A stretch of DNA of 57,868 bases. Origin: Clostridia bacterium. Lineage in GTDB: Bacteria > Bacillota > Clostridia > Oscillospirales > Acutalibacteraceae. The stretch covers positions 1 to 57,868 of the forward strand of contig JAFQXU010000008.1 of assembly GCA_017406805.1 (NCBI GenBank), written 5' to 3'. The notes beneath the pieces are model-generated. The model saw only the letters and a program-made list of their open reading frames with translations, was not told the origin of the DNA and made no database searches. Below are positions 20,109 through 29,140 of the stretch, piece after piece (the first letter of the stretch is position 1; each line of letters begins with the position of its first letter). The translations under genes were made by a program, and so were the position numbers.

Positions 20109-20243
20109 ATGTTAAGAACGTATCAACCGAAAAAACTTCACAGAAAAAAAGAACACGGTTTTAGAAAAAGAATGTCCACACGCAGTGGTATTCGCGTTTT
20201 AGCACGCAGAAGAGCTAAAGGCAGAAAAAGACTTAGTTATTAA
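20109..20243 (+). CDS. rpmH: 50S ribosomal protein L34
   Basis: A 44-residue protein, [18 protein letters not shown] and onward to the ending GRKRLSY, the very basic and conserved L34 of the large subunit. GGGAGGGA lies upstream of the ATG. It heads the rpmH-rnpA-yidD-yidC-jag group and is too short for a 60-residue cutoff. A terminator-like hairpin follows before rnpA. Confidence 0.97.
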   Translation: MLRTYQPKKLHRKKEHGFRKRMSTRSGIRVLARRRAKGRKRLSY

Positions 20244-20263
20244 TTTGTGCTAAGAAAGAGTAT

Positions 20264-20290
20264 AAGACCATGTTTGATGGTCTTTTATTT
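20264..20290 (+). terminator. Terminator or attenuator between rpmH and rnpA
   Basis: AAGACCAT and ATGGTCTT form an eight-base-pair stem (20264-20271 with 20277-20284) around a five-base loop, followed by TTATTTTTT. It probably lowers rnpA expression relative to rpmH, as partial terminators here do in other bacteria. Confidence 0.7.
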
Positions 20291-20316
20291 TTTAATTTTA
20301 AAACAAAGGTACGGTT

Positions 20317-20658
20317 TTGATTATGGTAAAAAAAGAAATAATTAGCAAAAATCGTGATTTTAGGCGTGTTTATACAAAAGGAAAATATTTTTCTTCGCCG
20401 GTTTTGATTACGTACATAATAAAAAACCGTTTAAACAGCACAAGAGTAGGAATTACAGCTTCTAAAAAAACAGGAAACGCTGTAAAGAGAAATAGATCCA
20501 GGCGAATAATCAGAGAAGCTTTTAGAATTTTAAAAAGTAAAGTAAAAAGCGGATTTGATATAATTTTTGTGGCAAGGGCAAAAACAAACGAAGTAAAAAC
20601 GGGCGATGTGTTAAAAGATATGGAGTACGAACTTTATAAACTAGGTGTTTTAAAATGA
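20317..20658 (+). CDS. rnpA: Ribonuclease P protein component
   Basis: The basic protein subunit of RNase P, which helps the catalytic RNA trim the 5' leader of pre-tRNAs. The sequence has the N-terminal [13 protein letters not shown] and the central signature [17 protein letters not shown]. The start is either the TTG at 20317, spaced well from AAAGGT, or the ATG at 20323; the difference is two residues. It overlaps yidD by 4 bases. Confidence 0.95.
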   Translation: MIMVKKEIISKNRDFRRVYTKGKYFSSPVLITYIIKNRLNSTRVGITASKKTGNAVKRNRSRRIIREAFRILKSKVKSGFDIIFVARAKTNEVKTGDVLKDMEYELYKLGVLK

Positions 20659-20873
20659 AAAAGTTTTTTATTTTTTTAATAAAGTTTTATCAAAAAGCAA
20701 TTTCCCCGCTAAAAAAACCATGCTGCAGATTCAGACCCACATGCTCTGATTACGCAATAGAAGCTTTTGAAACACACGGAGTTTTTAAGGGCCTTTTTTT
20801 ATCTTTTTGGCGGCTTTTAAGGTGCAATCCTTTTTGCAAAGGTGGGTATGACCCCGTTCCGCCTAAAAAATAA
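20655..20873 (+). CDS. yidD: Membrane protein insertion efficiency factor YidD
   Basis: A 72-residue protein with the family signature [20 protein letters not shown] and the Cys-rich [16 protein letters not shown] end. YidD binds the inner membrane and assists YidC-dependent insertion. It overlaps rnpA by 4 bases and lies upstream of yidC. Confidence 0.95.
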   Translation: MKKFFIFLIKFYQKAISPLKKPCCRFRPTCSDYAIEAFETHGVFKGLFLSFWRLLRCNPFCKGGYDPVPPKK

Positions 20874-20953
20874 AATTTTAAACACTTGGATTTTAATGTT
20901 TTTTATGGTAATCTAAAAAGTGTTATATTAATATTTTAAAAGGAGTTTTTATT

Positions 20954-21874
20954 TTGGGTATATTTGATTTTTTAGGTAGCATAGTCGGCCATTTGCTTTG
21001 GTTTTTCTTTGATGCCGTAAGCAATTATGCTTTGGCAATTTTTCTTTTGGTGCTTGTTATTAACATTTTGCTTTTGCCGTTTGTAATAAAAAGGCAAAAA
21101 ACAATGGCAAAAAACGCGAAATTCAGCCAAAAGCAGCAGGAGCTCAGAAAAAAATATGAAAAAGATCAAAAAAAGTATAACGAAGAATTAGCCAAGCTTT
21201 ACGAGCAAGAGGGTAACCCGATGAGCGGTTGTTTCGTTAGCATGGTTCTGCCTATGCTTATTTTATTTGGTGTTTATAATGCAGTTACAAGGCCACTTCA
21301 AAACACATTACATATTCCCGGCGAAAAAATCACAAGTGCGGTTGAAGTTCTAAAAAACGACCCATCTACGCAAGAAAATTTTAAAAAAGGCTACGAAGAA
21401 CTTCAAATAATCAGGCATTTTCCGGAGATAAAAGAAAAACTGACTATGTTTAATGATGAAGAGCTTGCCGATATAGAAGAATATAGTTCAGGATTTAATT
21501 TTTGCGGTTTGAATTTGCTTGATAATCCAAACGGGGCGGATTTTAAAGATATGCTTTGGTTAATACCTGTGCTTACTTTTGTGATTATGGTATTAATCCA
21601 GTTTATAAGCCAAAAAGTAACCGGTACAGACCAAACTCAAGCTATCGGTTGCATGAAATTTTTACCTTATGTAATGTCTTTGGTGCTAAGCTGGACATCA
21701 TATACAGTTCCCGGAGCAGTGGGTTTTTACTGGATACTTAATATGCTTATATCTTTAGTTCAAACGGTATTGCTTGGTAAATTTTATAGCCCGCAAAAAA
21801 TAAACGCCAAAGAAGAAGCCGCAAGGCTTGCTTTGCTGGAGCTTAACGAATCGTCCGTAAAGAAAATAAAATAA
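20954..21874 (+). CDS. yidC: Membrane protein insertase YidC/Oxa1
   Basis: A 306-residue YidC of the Gram-positive type: an N-terminal membrane helix, a cytoplasmic coiled region (QKQQELRKKYEKDQKKYNEE), then further membrane segments with GCFVSMVLPMLILFGVYNAV and a final SYTVPGAVGFYWILN stretch. There is no lipobox Cys near the start, so it is not a signal-peptidase-II lipoprotein form. The start codon is TTG, preceded by AGGAG at good spacing. An insertion of about 80 residues between the second and third membrane segments is longer than in Bacillus SpoIIIJ but common in clostridia. Confidence 0.93.
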   Translation: MGIFDFLGSIVGHLLWFFFDAVSNYALAIFLLVLVINILLLPFVIKRQKTMAKNAKFSQKQQELRKKYEKDQKKYNEELAKLYEQEGNPMSGCFVSMVLPMLILFGVYNAVTRPLQNTLHIPGEKITSAVEVLKNDPSTQENFKKGYEELQIIRHFPEIKEKLTMFNDEELADIEEYSSGFNFCGLNLLDNPNGADFKDMLWLIPVLTFVIMVLIQFISQKVTGTDQTQAIGCMKFLPYVMSLVLSWTSYTVPGAVGFYWILNMLISLVQTVLLGKFYSPQKINAKEEAARLALLELNESSVKKIK

Positions 21875-21981
21875 CCAAAACAAAATATTTTCTTAGTGTT
21901 ATTGGTATAGACAAATTTTTTAAAACTCTTTAATATATTTTATGGACGTTTTTATGTATAAAATAATTGGAGGTATAAAAT

Positions 21982-22647
21982 ATGGTAAATGAAGTTTTCG
22001 CTTCTGAGGAAACGGTTGCTCTTGCAAAGCAAAAAGCTTGCGACATGCTTGGCGTTAGTGAAAATCAAGTGGAGTTTCAAATTCTGCAGCATCCTTCCAA
22101 AAAAATGTTTGGTATGTTTGGCGGAAAACAGGCGCAAGTAAAAGCGGTTTTAAAGAAAAGCGTTTCTAAAAAAGCTGTTGATTATTTAAAAGAAGTGCTT
22201 TTTTATATGGGTTTTCCGGATTTTAGTACCGAAATTTTAAACGAAAGCCCCGAAGAATGCGAAATTAAAATAGACGGTGACGGCTTAGGTTTTATAGTTG
22301 GCAAACACGGCGAAACGCTGGATTCTTTGCAGTATTTGGTTTCAATAGTTGCTAACGATAAAAACAAAGGTAAAGATTTTTGTAAAATAAGATTAGAAGC
22401 CGGAAATTACCGCGAAAAAAGAAGAAAAGTTTTAGAAAATTTAGGAAAACATTTGGCTGCTAAAGCTGTTAATTTTAAAAAGAGAATTAATCTGGAGCCT
22501 ATGAAAGCTTACGAAAGAAAAATAATTCACACATCGGTTGATGAAGTAGACGGAGCATGCTCTTGGTCAGAAGGAGAAGGCGAGCGCAGACATGTGGTTG
22601 TGGCTCCAAAAGATAAAGATGAAAATAATGAAGAAATAGAAGATTAA
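21982..22647 (+). CDS. jag: Jag/KhpB RNA-binding protein
   Basis: A 221-residue protein with three domains: an N-terminal Jag-N part (residues 1-60, with KMFGMFGGKQAQVKAV), a KH domain with the GKHG loop (near residue 115), and an R3H domain (ERKIIH, then SWSEGEGERRHVVV). Jag/KhpB forms a complex with KhpA and binds mRNAs that control cell elongation and division. It follows yidC as in most Firmicutes. GGAGG precedes the ATG. Confidence 0.95.
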   Translation: MVNEVFASEETVALAKQKACDMLGVSENQVEFQILQHPSKKMFGMFGGKQAQVKAVLKKSVSKKAVDYLKEVLFYMGFPDFSTEILNESPEECEIKIDGDGLGFIVGKHGETLDSLQYLVSIVANDKNKGKDFCKIRLEAGNYREKRRKVLENLGKHLAAKAVNFKKRINLEPMKAYERKIIHTSVDEVDGACSWSEGEGERRHVVVAPKDKDENNEEIED

Positions 22648-22654
22648 AGTTAAA

Positions 22655-22680
22655 ATTTGCTCCCTTTTTAGGGAGCAAAT
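22655..22680 (+). terminator. Stem-loop between jag and mnmE
   Basis: An 11-base-pair perfect stem, ATTTGCTCCCT (22655-22665) with its complement (22670-22680), and a four-base loop. There is no T run behind it, so it may be an mRNA processing or stability hairpin rather than a strong terminator. Confidence 0.45.
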
Positions 22681-22710
22681 AAGTGTTTATAGAGGGAGAT
22701 TTTTTGTTTT

Positions 22711-24081
22711 ATGAGTACTATAGCGGCAATATCTACTGCACACGGTATCGGCGGAATAGGCGTTATTAGAATATCCGGTGAAAATGCTGCAAAAATAGCC
22801 GACAAAGTGTTTGTTCCGTTTGTGGGAGAAAAAGAAAACTGTTTGCAAAACTTACCCGGATACCGAGCAAAATACGGCAAAATTATTCACGAAAAAGAAT
22901 ATATTGATGATGCGGTTGTTTTGGTTTTTAAAGCGCCAAATAGTTACACCGGTGAAGATGTTGTGGAAATATCTTGTCATGGTGGTTTATACGTCACAAA
23001 ACGGGTTTTAAGGGCGGTTTTAGAAGCAGGAGCTGACCCCGCCGAACCCGGAGAATTTACAAAAAGGGCATTTTTAAACGGGAAAATGGATCTCTCTCAA
23101 GCGGAAGCTGTTATGGATTTAATTAACGCAAAAGGAAAACGTGCTAACCAAATAGCTTTTAAAATGCGAGAAGGAAGCTCCTCAAAAAAAATAAACGAAA
23201 TAAAAGAAAAATTGATTGATATTTCCGCGGGGCTTAGCGTTTGGGCTGATTATCCCGAGGACGATATTCCGGAAGTAGATGAAAAAACGCTTAGAGAAAG
23301 CGTGAATAAAATTATTTTTGAGCTTGATAATATAATAAAAAATTATGATACTTTCAAAGCTATTAAAGAAGGTGTAAAAACTGCCATTATAGGGCGCCCT
23401 AACGTTGGTAAATCAACTCTTATGAACTTGCTTTCGGATTCCAAAAAATCAATTGTAACAGATATTCCCGGCACAACAAGAGATGCTATTGAAGAAAATA
23501 TTATGATTGGTGATATTCCCGTTCTTTTGGTGGATACGGCAGGAATTCGCAGTACGGAAGATAAAGTGGAAAAAATAGGTGTTGAAAAAGCAAAAGAACA
23601 TATGAAAGATGCTGAAATAGTTCTTTTTATGATTGATGCTTCAAATGAATTTTCAAATGATGATAAAGAACTTTTAAAAGTTTTAGATAAAGAAAAAACA
23701 ATAGTTTTGCTTAATAAATGTGATATAAATAAAAAAGTAAAAAAAGAAGAGTTATCAACATTTTCGGGTAAAATTGTTGAATTGTCTGCTCTGCAAGGCA
23801 GCGGGATAGAGAAACTAAAAGATATTATAGAAGAATTTGTGGGACTTTCAAAATTTGATCCGTCTGATTCGGTGATATCAAACGAAAGGCAGCTTTTGGA
23901 CTTAAAAAAAGCTAAAGAAACATTACATGATATAATAAAAGAGATAGATTTTGGAGTTACTCTTGATGCAATTACAGTTCTTTTTCAAGACGTATTAAAG
24001 TTTTTTATGGAATTTACAGGTGAAAATGTTAGCGAAGCAGTTGTAAACAGAGTTTTTTCAAAATTCTGTGTTGGAAAATAA
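22711..24081 (+). CDS. mnmE: tRNA modification GTPase MnmE
   Basis: With MnmG it installs the carboxymethylaminomethyl group on U34 of certain tRNAs. The N-terminal folate-binding domain, the GTPase domain inserted in the helical domain (G1 GRPNVGKST, G3 DTAG, G4 NKCD) and the C-terminal FCVGK with the key cysteine are all present. The length of 456 residues is normal. mnmG follows after 27 bases. Confidence 0.97.
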   Translation: MSTIAAISTAHGIGGIGVIRISGENAAKIADKVFVPFVGEKENCLQNLPGYRAKYGKIIHEKEYIDDAVVLVFKAPNSYTGEDVVEISCHGGLYVTKRVLRAVLEAGADPAEPGEFTKRAFLNGKMDLSQAEAVMDLINAKGKRANQIAFKMREGSSSKKINEIKEKLIDISAGLSVWADYPEDDIPEVDEKTLRESVNKIIFELDNIIKNYDTFKAIKEGVKTAIIGRPNVGKSTLMNLLSDSKKSIVTDIPGTTRDAIEENIMIGDIPVLLVDTAGIRSTEDKVEKIGVEKAKEHMKDAEIVLFMIDASNEFSNDDKELLKVLDKEKTIVLLNKCDINKKVKKEELSTFSGKIVELSALQGSGIEKLKDIIEEFVGLSKFDPSDSVISNERQLLDLKKAKETLHDIIKEIDFGVTLDAITVLFQDVLKFFMEFTGENVSEAVVNRVFSKFCVGK

Positions 24082-24108
24082 ATAGAAATAATTAAGAAGG
24101 TAAAAAAA

Positions 24109-26004
24109 TTGGAAACAGAAGAAAATTTAACAAATAATTATGATGTATGTGTAATAGGTGCGGGACATGCCGGAATAGAAGCAGCACTTGCCTCGGCAAG
24201 ACTCGGATGTAAAACGGTGATTTTTGCCATAAATCTGGATTCTGTGGGAAATTGCCCATGTAATCCATCTATCGGAGGAACCGCAAAAGGTCATTTGGTG
24301 AGAGAATTAGACGCACTTGGTGGAGAAATGGGCAGAACTACCGACGAATGCTTTTTGCAAAGCAGAATGCTTAACCTTGGCAAAGGTCCGGCGGTGCATT
24401 CACTAAGAGCGCAAATAGATCGCAATAAATATAAAGAAATAATGAAGCATAAACTGGAGCTTCAAGAAAATCTCTTGTTAAAGCAAGCAGAAATAATAGA
24501 TATATCTTTTGAAAAAGAAGAAAACAAATGGATTTTAACCTCTAAAAATAATATAAAATACAAATCAAAATGCGTGGTTTTAGCTACAGGAACGTTTTTA
24601 GAGGGCGTTGTTCATATTGGTGAAACGTCCTACCAGAGCGGCCCTGACGGAGTTTTCCCTTCCGTTTTGCTTGGGGAATCGCTAAAAAAACTTGGTATGA
24701 AATTAAAAAGATTTAAAACCGGTACTCCTGCCAGGGTTTTAAAATCTAGCATAAATTTTGATGTTTTGGAAGAACAACCCGGCGACGAAAACATTGTTCC
24801 TTTTTCTTACGATACGGAAAAAATTGGCGAAAATAAGGTTAAATGCTATATTTCTTGGACGAATGACAAAACGAAAGAAGTTATTTTAAAAAATATTCAC
24901 AGATCCCCTATGTATAGCGGTAAAATCGAAGGTGTCGGCCCTAGATATTGCCCGAGTATCGAGGATAAAATTATGAGGTTCCCCGATAAAAAACGCCATC
25001 AGTTGTTTATTGAACCGTGTGGATTAAATACAGAAGAAATGTACCTTCAGGGTATGTCCACTTCCCTGCCGGAAGAAGTTCAAATTGAGATGTATAGGAC
25101 TATTCCCGGTCTTGAAAATGTAAAAATTATGCGCCCGGCATATGCTATTGAATATGACATAGCAGACCCTCAGCAAATGAATTTAAGTTTGGAATTTAAA
25201 GAGTTTCCCGGTCTTTTTGGTGCAGGACAATTTAACGGAAGTTCCGGCTACGAAGAAGCGGCTGCGCAAGGTTTGATTGCGGGAATAAATGCAGCGCTTA
25301 AAGTTAAAAATAAAGAGCAATTAATTTTAGACAGGGGCACATCATACATAGGCACATTAATAGATGATTTGGTAACAAAAGGAGTAAATGACCCGTACAG
25401 GATGATGACATCAAGGTCTGAATATAGATTGGTTTTAAGGCAAGATAATGCAGACGAAAGGCTAACACCAATCGGCAGAAAAATAGGACTTATAAATAGC
25501 AAAAGATATAAAAAATTTGAAGAGAATCAAAAGCTAAAACAGGAAGAAATAAAAAGAATAAAGAGCACAGTAATTGCGCCGAGCGAAGAATTAAATAAAG
25601 TTCTTGTTTCACGTGAAACATCACCTATTAAAACAGGTGTGAAAATAAGCGATTTATTAAAAAGACCGCAAGTTACGTATGATGATTTAACAGATTTTGA
25701 TAAAACTCGACCGGAAATTGATAAGTTGATTTTTGAAAAAGTGCAAATTGAAATTAAGTACGAAGGATATATTAACCGCCAAAATAATCAAATTAAAGAA
25801 TTAAGACGCTTGGAAGAAAAAACTTTACCGGAAGATATAAATTATAAAGAAATCAAAGGTCTTCGATTGGAAGCTGTAGAAAAACTTAAAAAAATAAGTC
25901 CAAAAAATATTGGTCAAGCCTCACGTATCTCTGGGGTTAGCCCGGCGGATATATCGGTTTTGATTATTTGGCTTGCCTCAAAAAAACGTAAAGGAAAAAA
26001 TTGA
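24109..26004 (+). CDS. mnmG: tRNA uridine modification enzyme MnmG (GidA)
   Basis: The FAD-dependent partner of MnmE. The Rossmann motif VIGAGHAGIEAA (residues 15-26), the NPSIGG block and the C-terminal GRASRISG-like region (GQASRISGVSPADI) mark the family; the length is 631 residues. The start codon is TTG with AAGG upstream. Its coding sequence contains a perfect parS site at 25605-25620. Confidence 0.97.
   Translation: METEENLTNNYDVCVIGAGHAGIEAALASARLGCKTVIFAINLDSVGNCPCNPSIGGTAKGHLVRELDALGGEMGRTTDECFLQSRMLNLGKGPAVHSLRAQIDRNKYKEIMKHKLELQENLLLKQAEIIDISFEKEENKWILTSKNNIKYKSKCVVLATGTFLEGVVHIGETSYQSGPDGVFPSVLLGESLKKLGMKLKRFKTGTPARVLKSSINFDVLEEQPGDENIVPFSYDTEKIGENKVKCYISWTNDKTKEVILKNIHRSPMYSGKIEGVGPRYCPSIEDKIMRFPDKKRHQLFIEPCGLNTEEMYLQGMSTSLPEEVQIEMYRTIPGLENVKIMRPAYAIEYDIADPQQMNLSLEFKEFPGLFGAGQFNGSSGYEEAAAQGLIAGINAALKVKNKEQLILDRGTSYIGTLIDDLVTKGVNDPYRMMTSRSEYRLVLRQDNADERLTPIGRKIGLINSKRYKKFEENQKLKQEEIKRIKSTVIAPSEELNKVLVSRETSPIKTGVKISDLLKRPQVTYDDLTDFDKTRPEIDKLIFEKVQIEIKYEGYINRQNNQIKELRRLEEKTLPEDINYKEIKGLRLEAVEKLKKISPKNIGQASRISGVSPADISVLIIWLASKKRKGKN
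25605..25620 (+). promoter_or_regulatory. parS: parS partition site inside mnmG
   Basis: TGTTTCACGTGAAACA, a perfect match to the 16-base parS palindrome bound by ParB, encoding VSRETS within mnmG. Confidence 0.95.
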
Positions 26005-26005
26005 A

Positions 26006-26710
26006 ATGAAATTATTATTTGAAGAAGCTGAAAAATTTGATATTCATTTAAATGATAACCAATTAGAAAAATTTAAAATTTATATGAATTTTCTTTTGGA
26101 ATATAATTCGCACACAAATTTAACTGCAATAACTGAACCGGGCGAAATTATGATAAAGCATTTTTTGGATAGTATTGTATTAAATAAATTTGTTGAAATT
26201 CCAAAAAACGCAAAAATTATTGATGTTGGCACGGGTGCGGGTTTCCCGGGGGTTCCTATGAAAATTTTTCGCGAAGATATAGACTTAACACTGGTCGATA
26301 GTTTAAATAAAAGAATTAAATTTTTAAATGATTTAATGGAAAAAATAAATTTAAAAGCGGAAACAATTCATTGCCGCGCGGAGGAACTTAGTCACAATAA
26401 TAAGTACAGAGAAAAATATAATTTTGCGGTTTCTCGTGCGGTTGCTCCGCTTAATATTCTTTGTGAGTATTGTTTGCCGTATGTGAAAATTGGCGGTTTT
26501 TTTGTTGCTCTTAAAGGGTCAAACGCTGATGAAGAAATTCAAAATTCGCAGCAAGCTATTAAAATTTTAGGTGGTAAAATTGAAGCAAAAAAAACTTTTG
26601 AACTTCCGCAAAATAAAGGCTCTAGAAATATTTTAATTATAAAAAAAGAAAAAGAAACTCCCAAAAAATATCCGCGTTCAAACTCAAAAATTTCAAAATC
26701 ACCATTATAA
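26006..26710 (+). CDS. rsmG: 16S rRNA (guanine-527-N7) methyltransferase RsmG
   Basis: A SAM-dependent methyltransferase acting on the 530 loop of 16S rRNA. The SAM-binding motif IDVGTGAGFPGVPM (about residues 72-85) and the catalytic-face FAVSRAVAPL are visible. I use the ATG at 26006, one base after the mnmG stop, with AAAGGA upstream; an earlier in-frame start would overlap mnmG by 32 bases. The product is 234 residues and ends in a basic, Ser-rich tail. Confidence 0.95.
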   Translation: MKLLFEEAEKFDIHLNDNQLEKFKIYMNFLLEYNSHTNLTAITEPGEIMIKHFLDSIVLNKFVEIPKNAKIIDVGTGAGFPGVPMKIFREDIDLTLVDSLNKRIKFLNDLMEKINLKAETIHCRAEELSHNNKYREKYNFAVSRAVAPLNILCEYCLPYVKIGGFFVALKGSNADEEIQNSQQAIKILGGKIEAKKTFELPQNKGSRNILIIKKEKETPKKYPRSNSKISKSPL

Positions 26711-26726
26711 TGTTTCACATGAAACA
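26711..26726 (+). promoter_or_regulatory. parS: parS partition site, one-base variant
   Basis: TGTTTCACATGAAACA, identical to parS except for A instead of G at the centre. It begins directly after the rsmG stop codon. Confidence 0.9.
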
Positions 26727-26749
26727 GTATAATTTATATTTTTGTTTCA

Positions 26750-26784
26750 AAGGAGTGTTTCACGTGAAACACTCCTTATTTTTT
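26750..26784 (+). terminator. parS: parS embedded in an intrinsic terminator
   Basis: A perfect parS (26756-26771) is the core of a longer perfect palindrome, 26750-26777 (14-base arms, flanks AAGGAG and CTCCTT), immediately followed by ATTTTTT. The same DNA can therefore bind ParB and, as RNA, form a rho-independent terminator for rsmG. Confidence 0.85.
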
Positions 26785-26869
26785 GAAATTAGGGTTGATT
26801 TTCGTTTTTTAAAAGAGTATCATATAATTAGCATTTTAAATCAAAAAACACTTTTAATTGGAGGGTTTT

Positions 26870-27634
26870 ATGGGAAAAATAATTTCAATTTCTAACCAAA
26901 AAGGCGGAGTGGGAAAAACCACAACAACGGTCAATTTAGCGGCATCTTTGGGTGCTGCGGGCAAAAAAGTTTTAATTATAGATTTAGATCCTCAAGGCAA
27001 CACAACAAGTGGTTTGGGGTTTAATAAAAAAGAAGTAGAAAAATCATCTTACGATGTTTTGGAAAAAGATGTTTCACCCGAAGAAGCAACACTTAAAACC
27101 GAGTTTAAAAATTTGAGTTTAATTCCTTCTCATATAAATTTAGCGGCGGCAGATGCCGGAATTAGCTTGTTTTCGGGCAAAGAATCAAAACTTAAAAATA
27201 AAATTTTAGAATTAAAAAAAGTGTACGATTTTATTTTAATTGATTGCCCCCCGTCTTTGGGAATAATTACTATTAACGCATTTTGTGCCAGTGACAGTAT
27301 TTTAATACCGATTCAGTGTGAATATTACGCCTTAGAAGGGCTTTCACAACTTATAAACACTATAAAAGTTGTAAAGCGACATCACAACACAGATTTAGAC
27401 ATAGAAGGTATTTTAATGACAATGTGCGACACCAGGCTTAACCTGACAAAACAAGTTATGGCGGAAGTGCAAAACAATTTCCCTGATAAAGTTTTTAAAA
27501 CAACTATTCCCCGTTCGGTTAAACTTTCTGAGGCACCCGGTTTCGGTAAACCGGTGATGTATTTTTCTAAGTTTAATAAAGGTAACTGGGCTTACAAGGC
27601 TTTGGCGAAAGAAATCATAAAGAACAATAAATAA
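26870..27634 (+). CDS. parA: Chromosome-partitioning ATPase ParA (Soj)
   Basis: A deviant Walker ATPase, 254 residues, that moves ParB-parS complexes and regulates DnaA in Bacillus (Soj). It has the Walker A KGGVGKTTTT (residues 11-20), DLDPQGNTTSGLG and the FILIDCPPSLG region. The ATG at 26870 is chosen because GGAGGG is four bases upstream. parB follows, but only after an intervening gene (27647-29125), which is unusual. Confidence 0.96.
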   Translation: MGKIISISNQKGGVGKTTTTVNLAASLGAAGKKVLIIDLDPQGNTTSGLGFNKKEVEKSSYDVLEKDVSPEEATLKTEFKNLSLIPSHINLAAADAGISLFSGKESKLKNKILELKKVYDFILIDCPPSLGIITINAFCASDSILIPIQCEYYALEGLSQLINTIKVVKRHHNTDLDIEGILMTMCDTRLNLTKQVMAEVQNNFPDKVFKTTIPRSVKLSEAPGFGKPVMYFSKFNKGNWAYKALAKEIIKNNK

Positions 27635-27646
27635 AAGGGTGTTTTT

Positions 27647-29125
27647 ATGAAAGAAGATTTTAAATATGAAATTTGGAACTTACCAAGCTATATCACAGAG
27701 CTTGAAAGCAGAGAAAACTTAACGGACAAAGATTTAGAAAACATTTCAGGAGGAACTATGAACAGAAAATTAGCAGCAAGTGTTCTTGCCGGACTGTCTG
27801 CATTCACCATTGCACCGGGCATTGTATCTCCGGTGGTAAGTGCCGTTACTACAACAAAATCTTCATCGCAAAGAGAGATTAAAAACCAAAACGTTAATTT
27901 TGAAATAACTAAAGAGCAAGCCATAGAAGATATAAATTATGCAATAAAAGCCATAAAAGACAATCACGTTTCAGCGGTAGAAAAGGTCCCCGATGAAGTT
28001 ACAAACCAAGCAAAAATAGAAATTGAAAACTTAAAAGATAAAGTAAGCGTAATTGACGAATGGAGAGCAATTTCAAGAATTTTTTCAAAACTCCACGATG
28101 CGCACACAATGGTATTGTCTCCTGATTTTTTAAATAAGAGGTTGCCCTTTGACACCGAATATGAAAACGGAAAATTTATTTGCAAAAGCGGAGATTTTAA
28201 AGATTGCGAAATAACGGCTATAAATGATATTCCGATTGATGAATTATACAAGATTTTTCAAAATCACTATTCATACGAAATTGAGGAAAGGACAGTGCAT
28301 AGTTTTTTTGAAACTCCTTCGAATTTTATTCCCGAAGGGAAGTTTGCTCTTTGCGGAATTGATACTTCCAAACCCATAAAAGTAAGTTTTAATACACAAT
28401 CAGGAGTCCAAAGTAAGAATTTTGAAACGACCGAAATAAAATTGCCGAATTTGGATTCAGAGCAGTGGGTGTCTTATGAAATTGATGAAGAAAACAGTCT
28501 TGGGATTTTTAAATTAAACCGGTGCCGATACAATGAAGAGTATTTTAATACGTTGCTAAATTTCTATAAGGAAGTTTCGAATAAAAAAATAAAAAATATA
28601 GCTATAGACTTGCGTAAAAACGTAGGCGGAAACAGTGCTGTTGTTAGATTATTTGCGTTGGGATTAAAAAAACTTGAAAAGTTTTGTAGCTTTGGTGCGT
28701 GTGTGAGAGATGGAAATAAAATATTGAAAAGAGATTCCGTGGTGATAGATAAAAATGATATAGAAGAATTTAGAACTTATTATCTGGGCGAGAACTATGA
28801 TAAAAATATTTTATTTGACGGAAATGTATTTTTGCTTACTTCCCACGCTACATTCAGTTCAGGTTTGTGGTTTGCAACTATTTTTTCTGACAATAATCTT
28901 GCTAAAGTAGTAGGTGAAATACCGGGTAATTCACCCGAATCTTTTGGAGATACATCTGGAAAAGTTTTTTGTACTCCTAATTCAAAATTGAAATTTTGCA
29001 CTACCTTCAAAAAGTTTTATCGCCCCGATAAATCCAAAGACGGCACAAGGTTAATCCCAGATGTGCAAGTACCCGCAAAAGACGCCCTTAACAAAGTTTA
29101 TGAAATAATAAAGAATAATAAGTAA
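27647..29125 (+). CDS. S41-type secreted peptidase with a double-glycine leader motif
   Basis: A 492-residue protein. Residues 1-36 end in ENLTDKDLENISGG, a double-glycine leader signature; a hydrophobic signal-like segment follows directly (about 39-66). After an N-terminal helical part and a region like the S41 tricorn-type N-terminal domain, the C-terminal half shows the S41 protease core: IAIDLRKNVGGNSAVV, and LLTSHATFSSGLWFA with the probable catalytic serine at 404 or 405. S41 enzymes cleave C-terminal or extracellular peptides. The gene sits between parA (12 bases before) and parB (15 bases after) with proper ribosome sites, so it is in the parAB operon. Alternative reading: translation starts at Met38 and the motif is by chance, but the strong GGGTG site at 27647 and the match to the 6537 leader argue against this. 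Confidence 0.8.
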   Translation: MKEDFKYEIWNLPSYITELESRENLTDKDLENISGGTMNRKLAASVLAGLSAFTIAPGIVSPVVSAVTTTKSSSQREIKNQNVNFEITKEQAIEDINYAIKAIKDNHVSAVEKVPDEVTNQAKIEIENLKDKVSVIDEWRAISRIFSKLHDAHTMVLSPDFLNKRLPFDTEYENGKFICKSGDFKDCEITAINDIPIDELYKIFQNHYSYEIEERTVHSFFETPSNFIPEGKFALCGIDTSKPIKVSFNTQSGVQSKNFETTEIKLPNLDSEQWVSYEIDEENSLGIFKLNRCRYNEEYFNTLLNFYKEVSNKKIKNIAIDLRKNVGGNSAVVRLFALGLKKLEKFCSFGACVRDGNKILKRDSVVIDKNDIEEFRTYYLGENYDKNILFDGNVFLLTSHATFSSGLWFATIFSDNNLAKVVGEIPGNSPESFGDTSGKVFCTPNSKLKFCTTFKKFYRPDKSKDGTRLIPDVQVPAKDALNKVYEIIKNNK

Positions 29126-29140
29126 AAAGGAGAGAAGATT

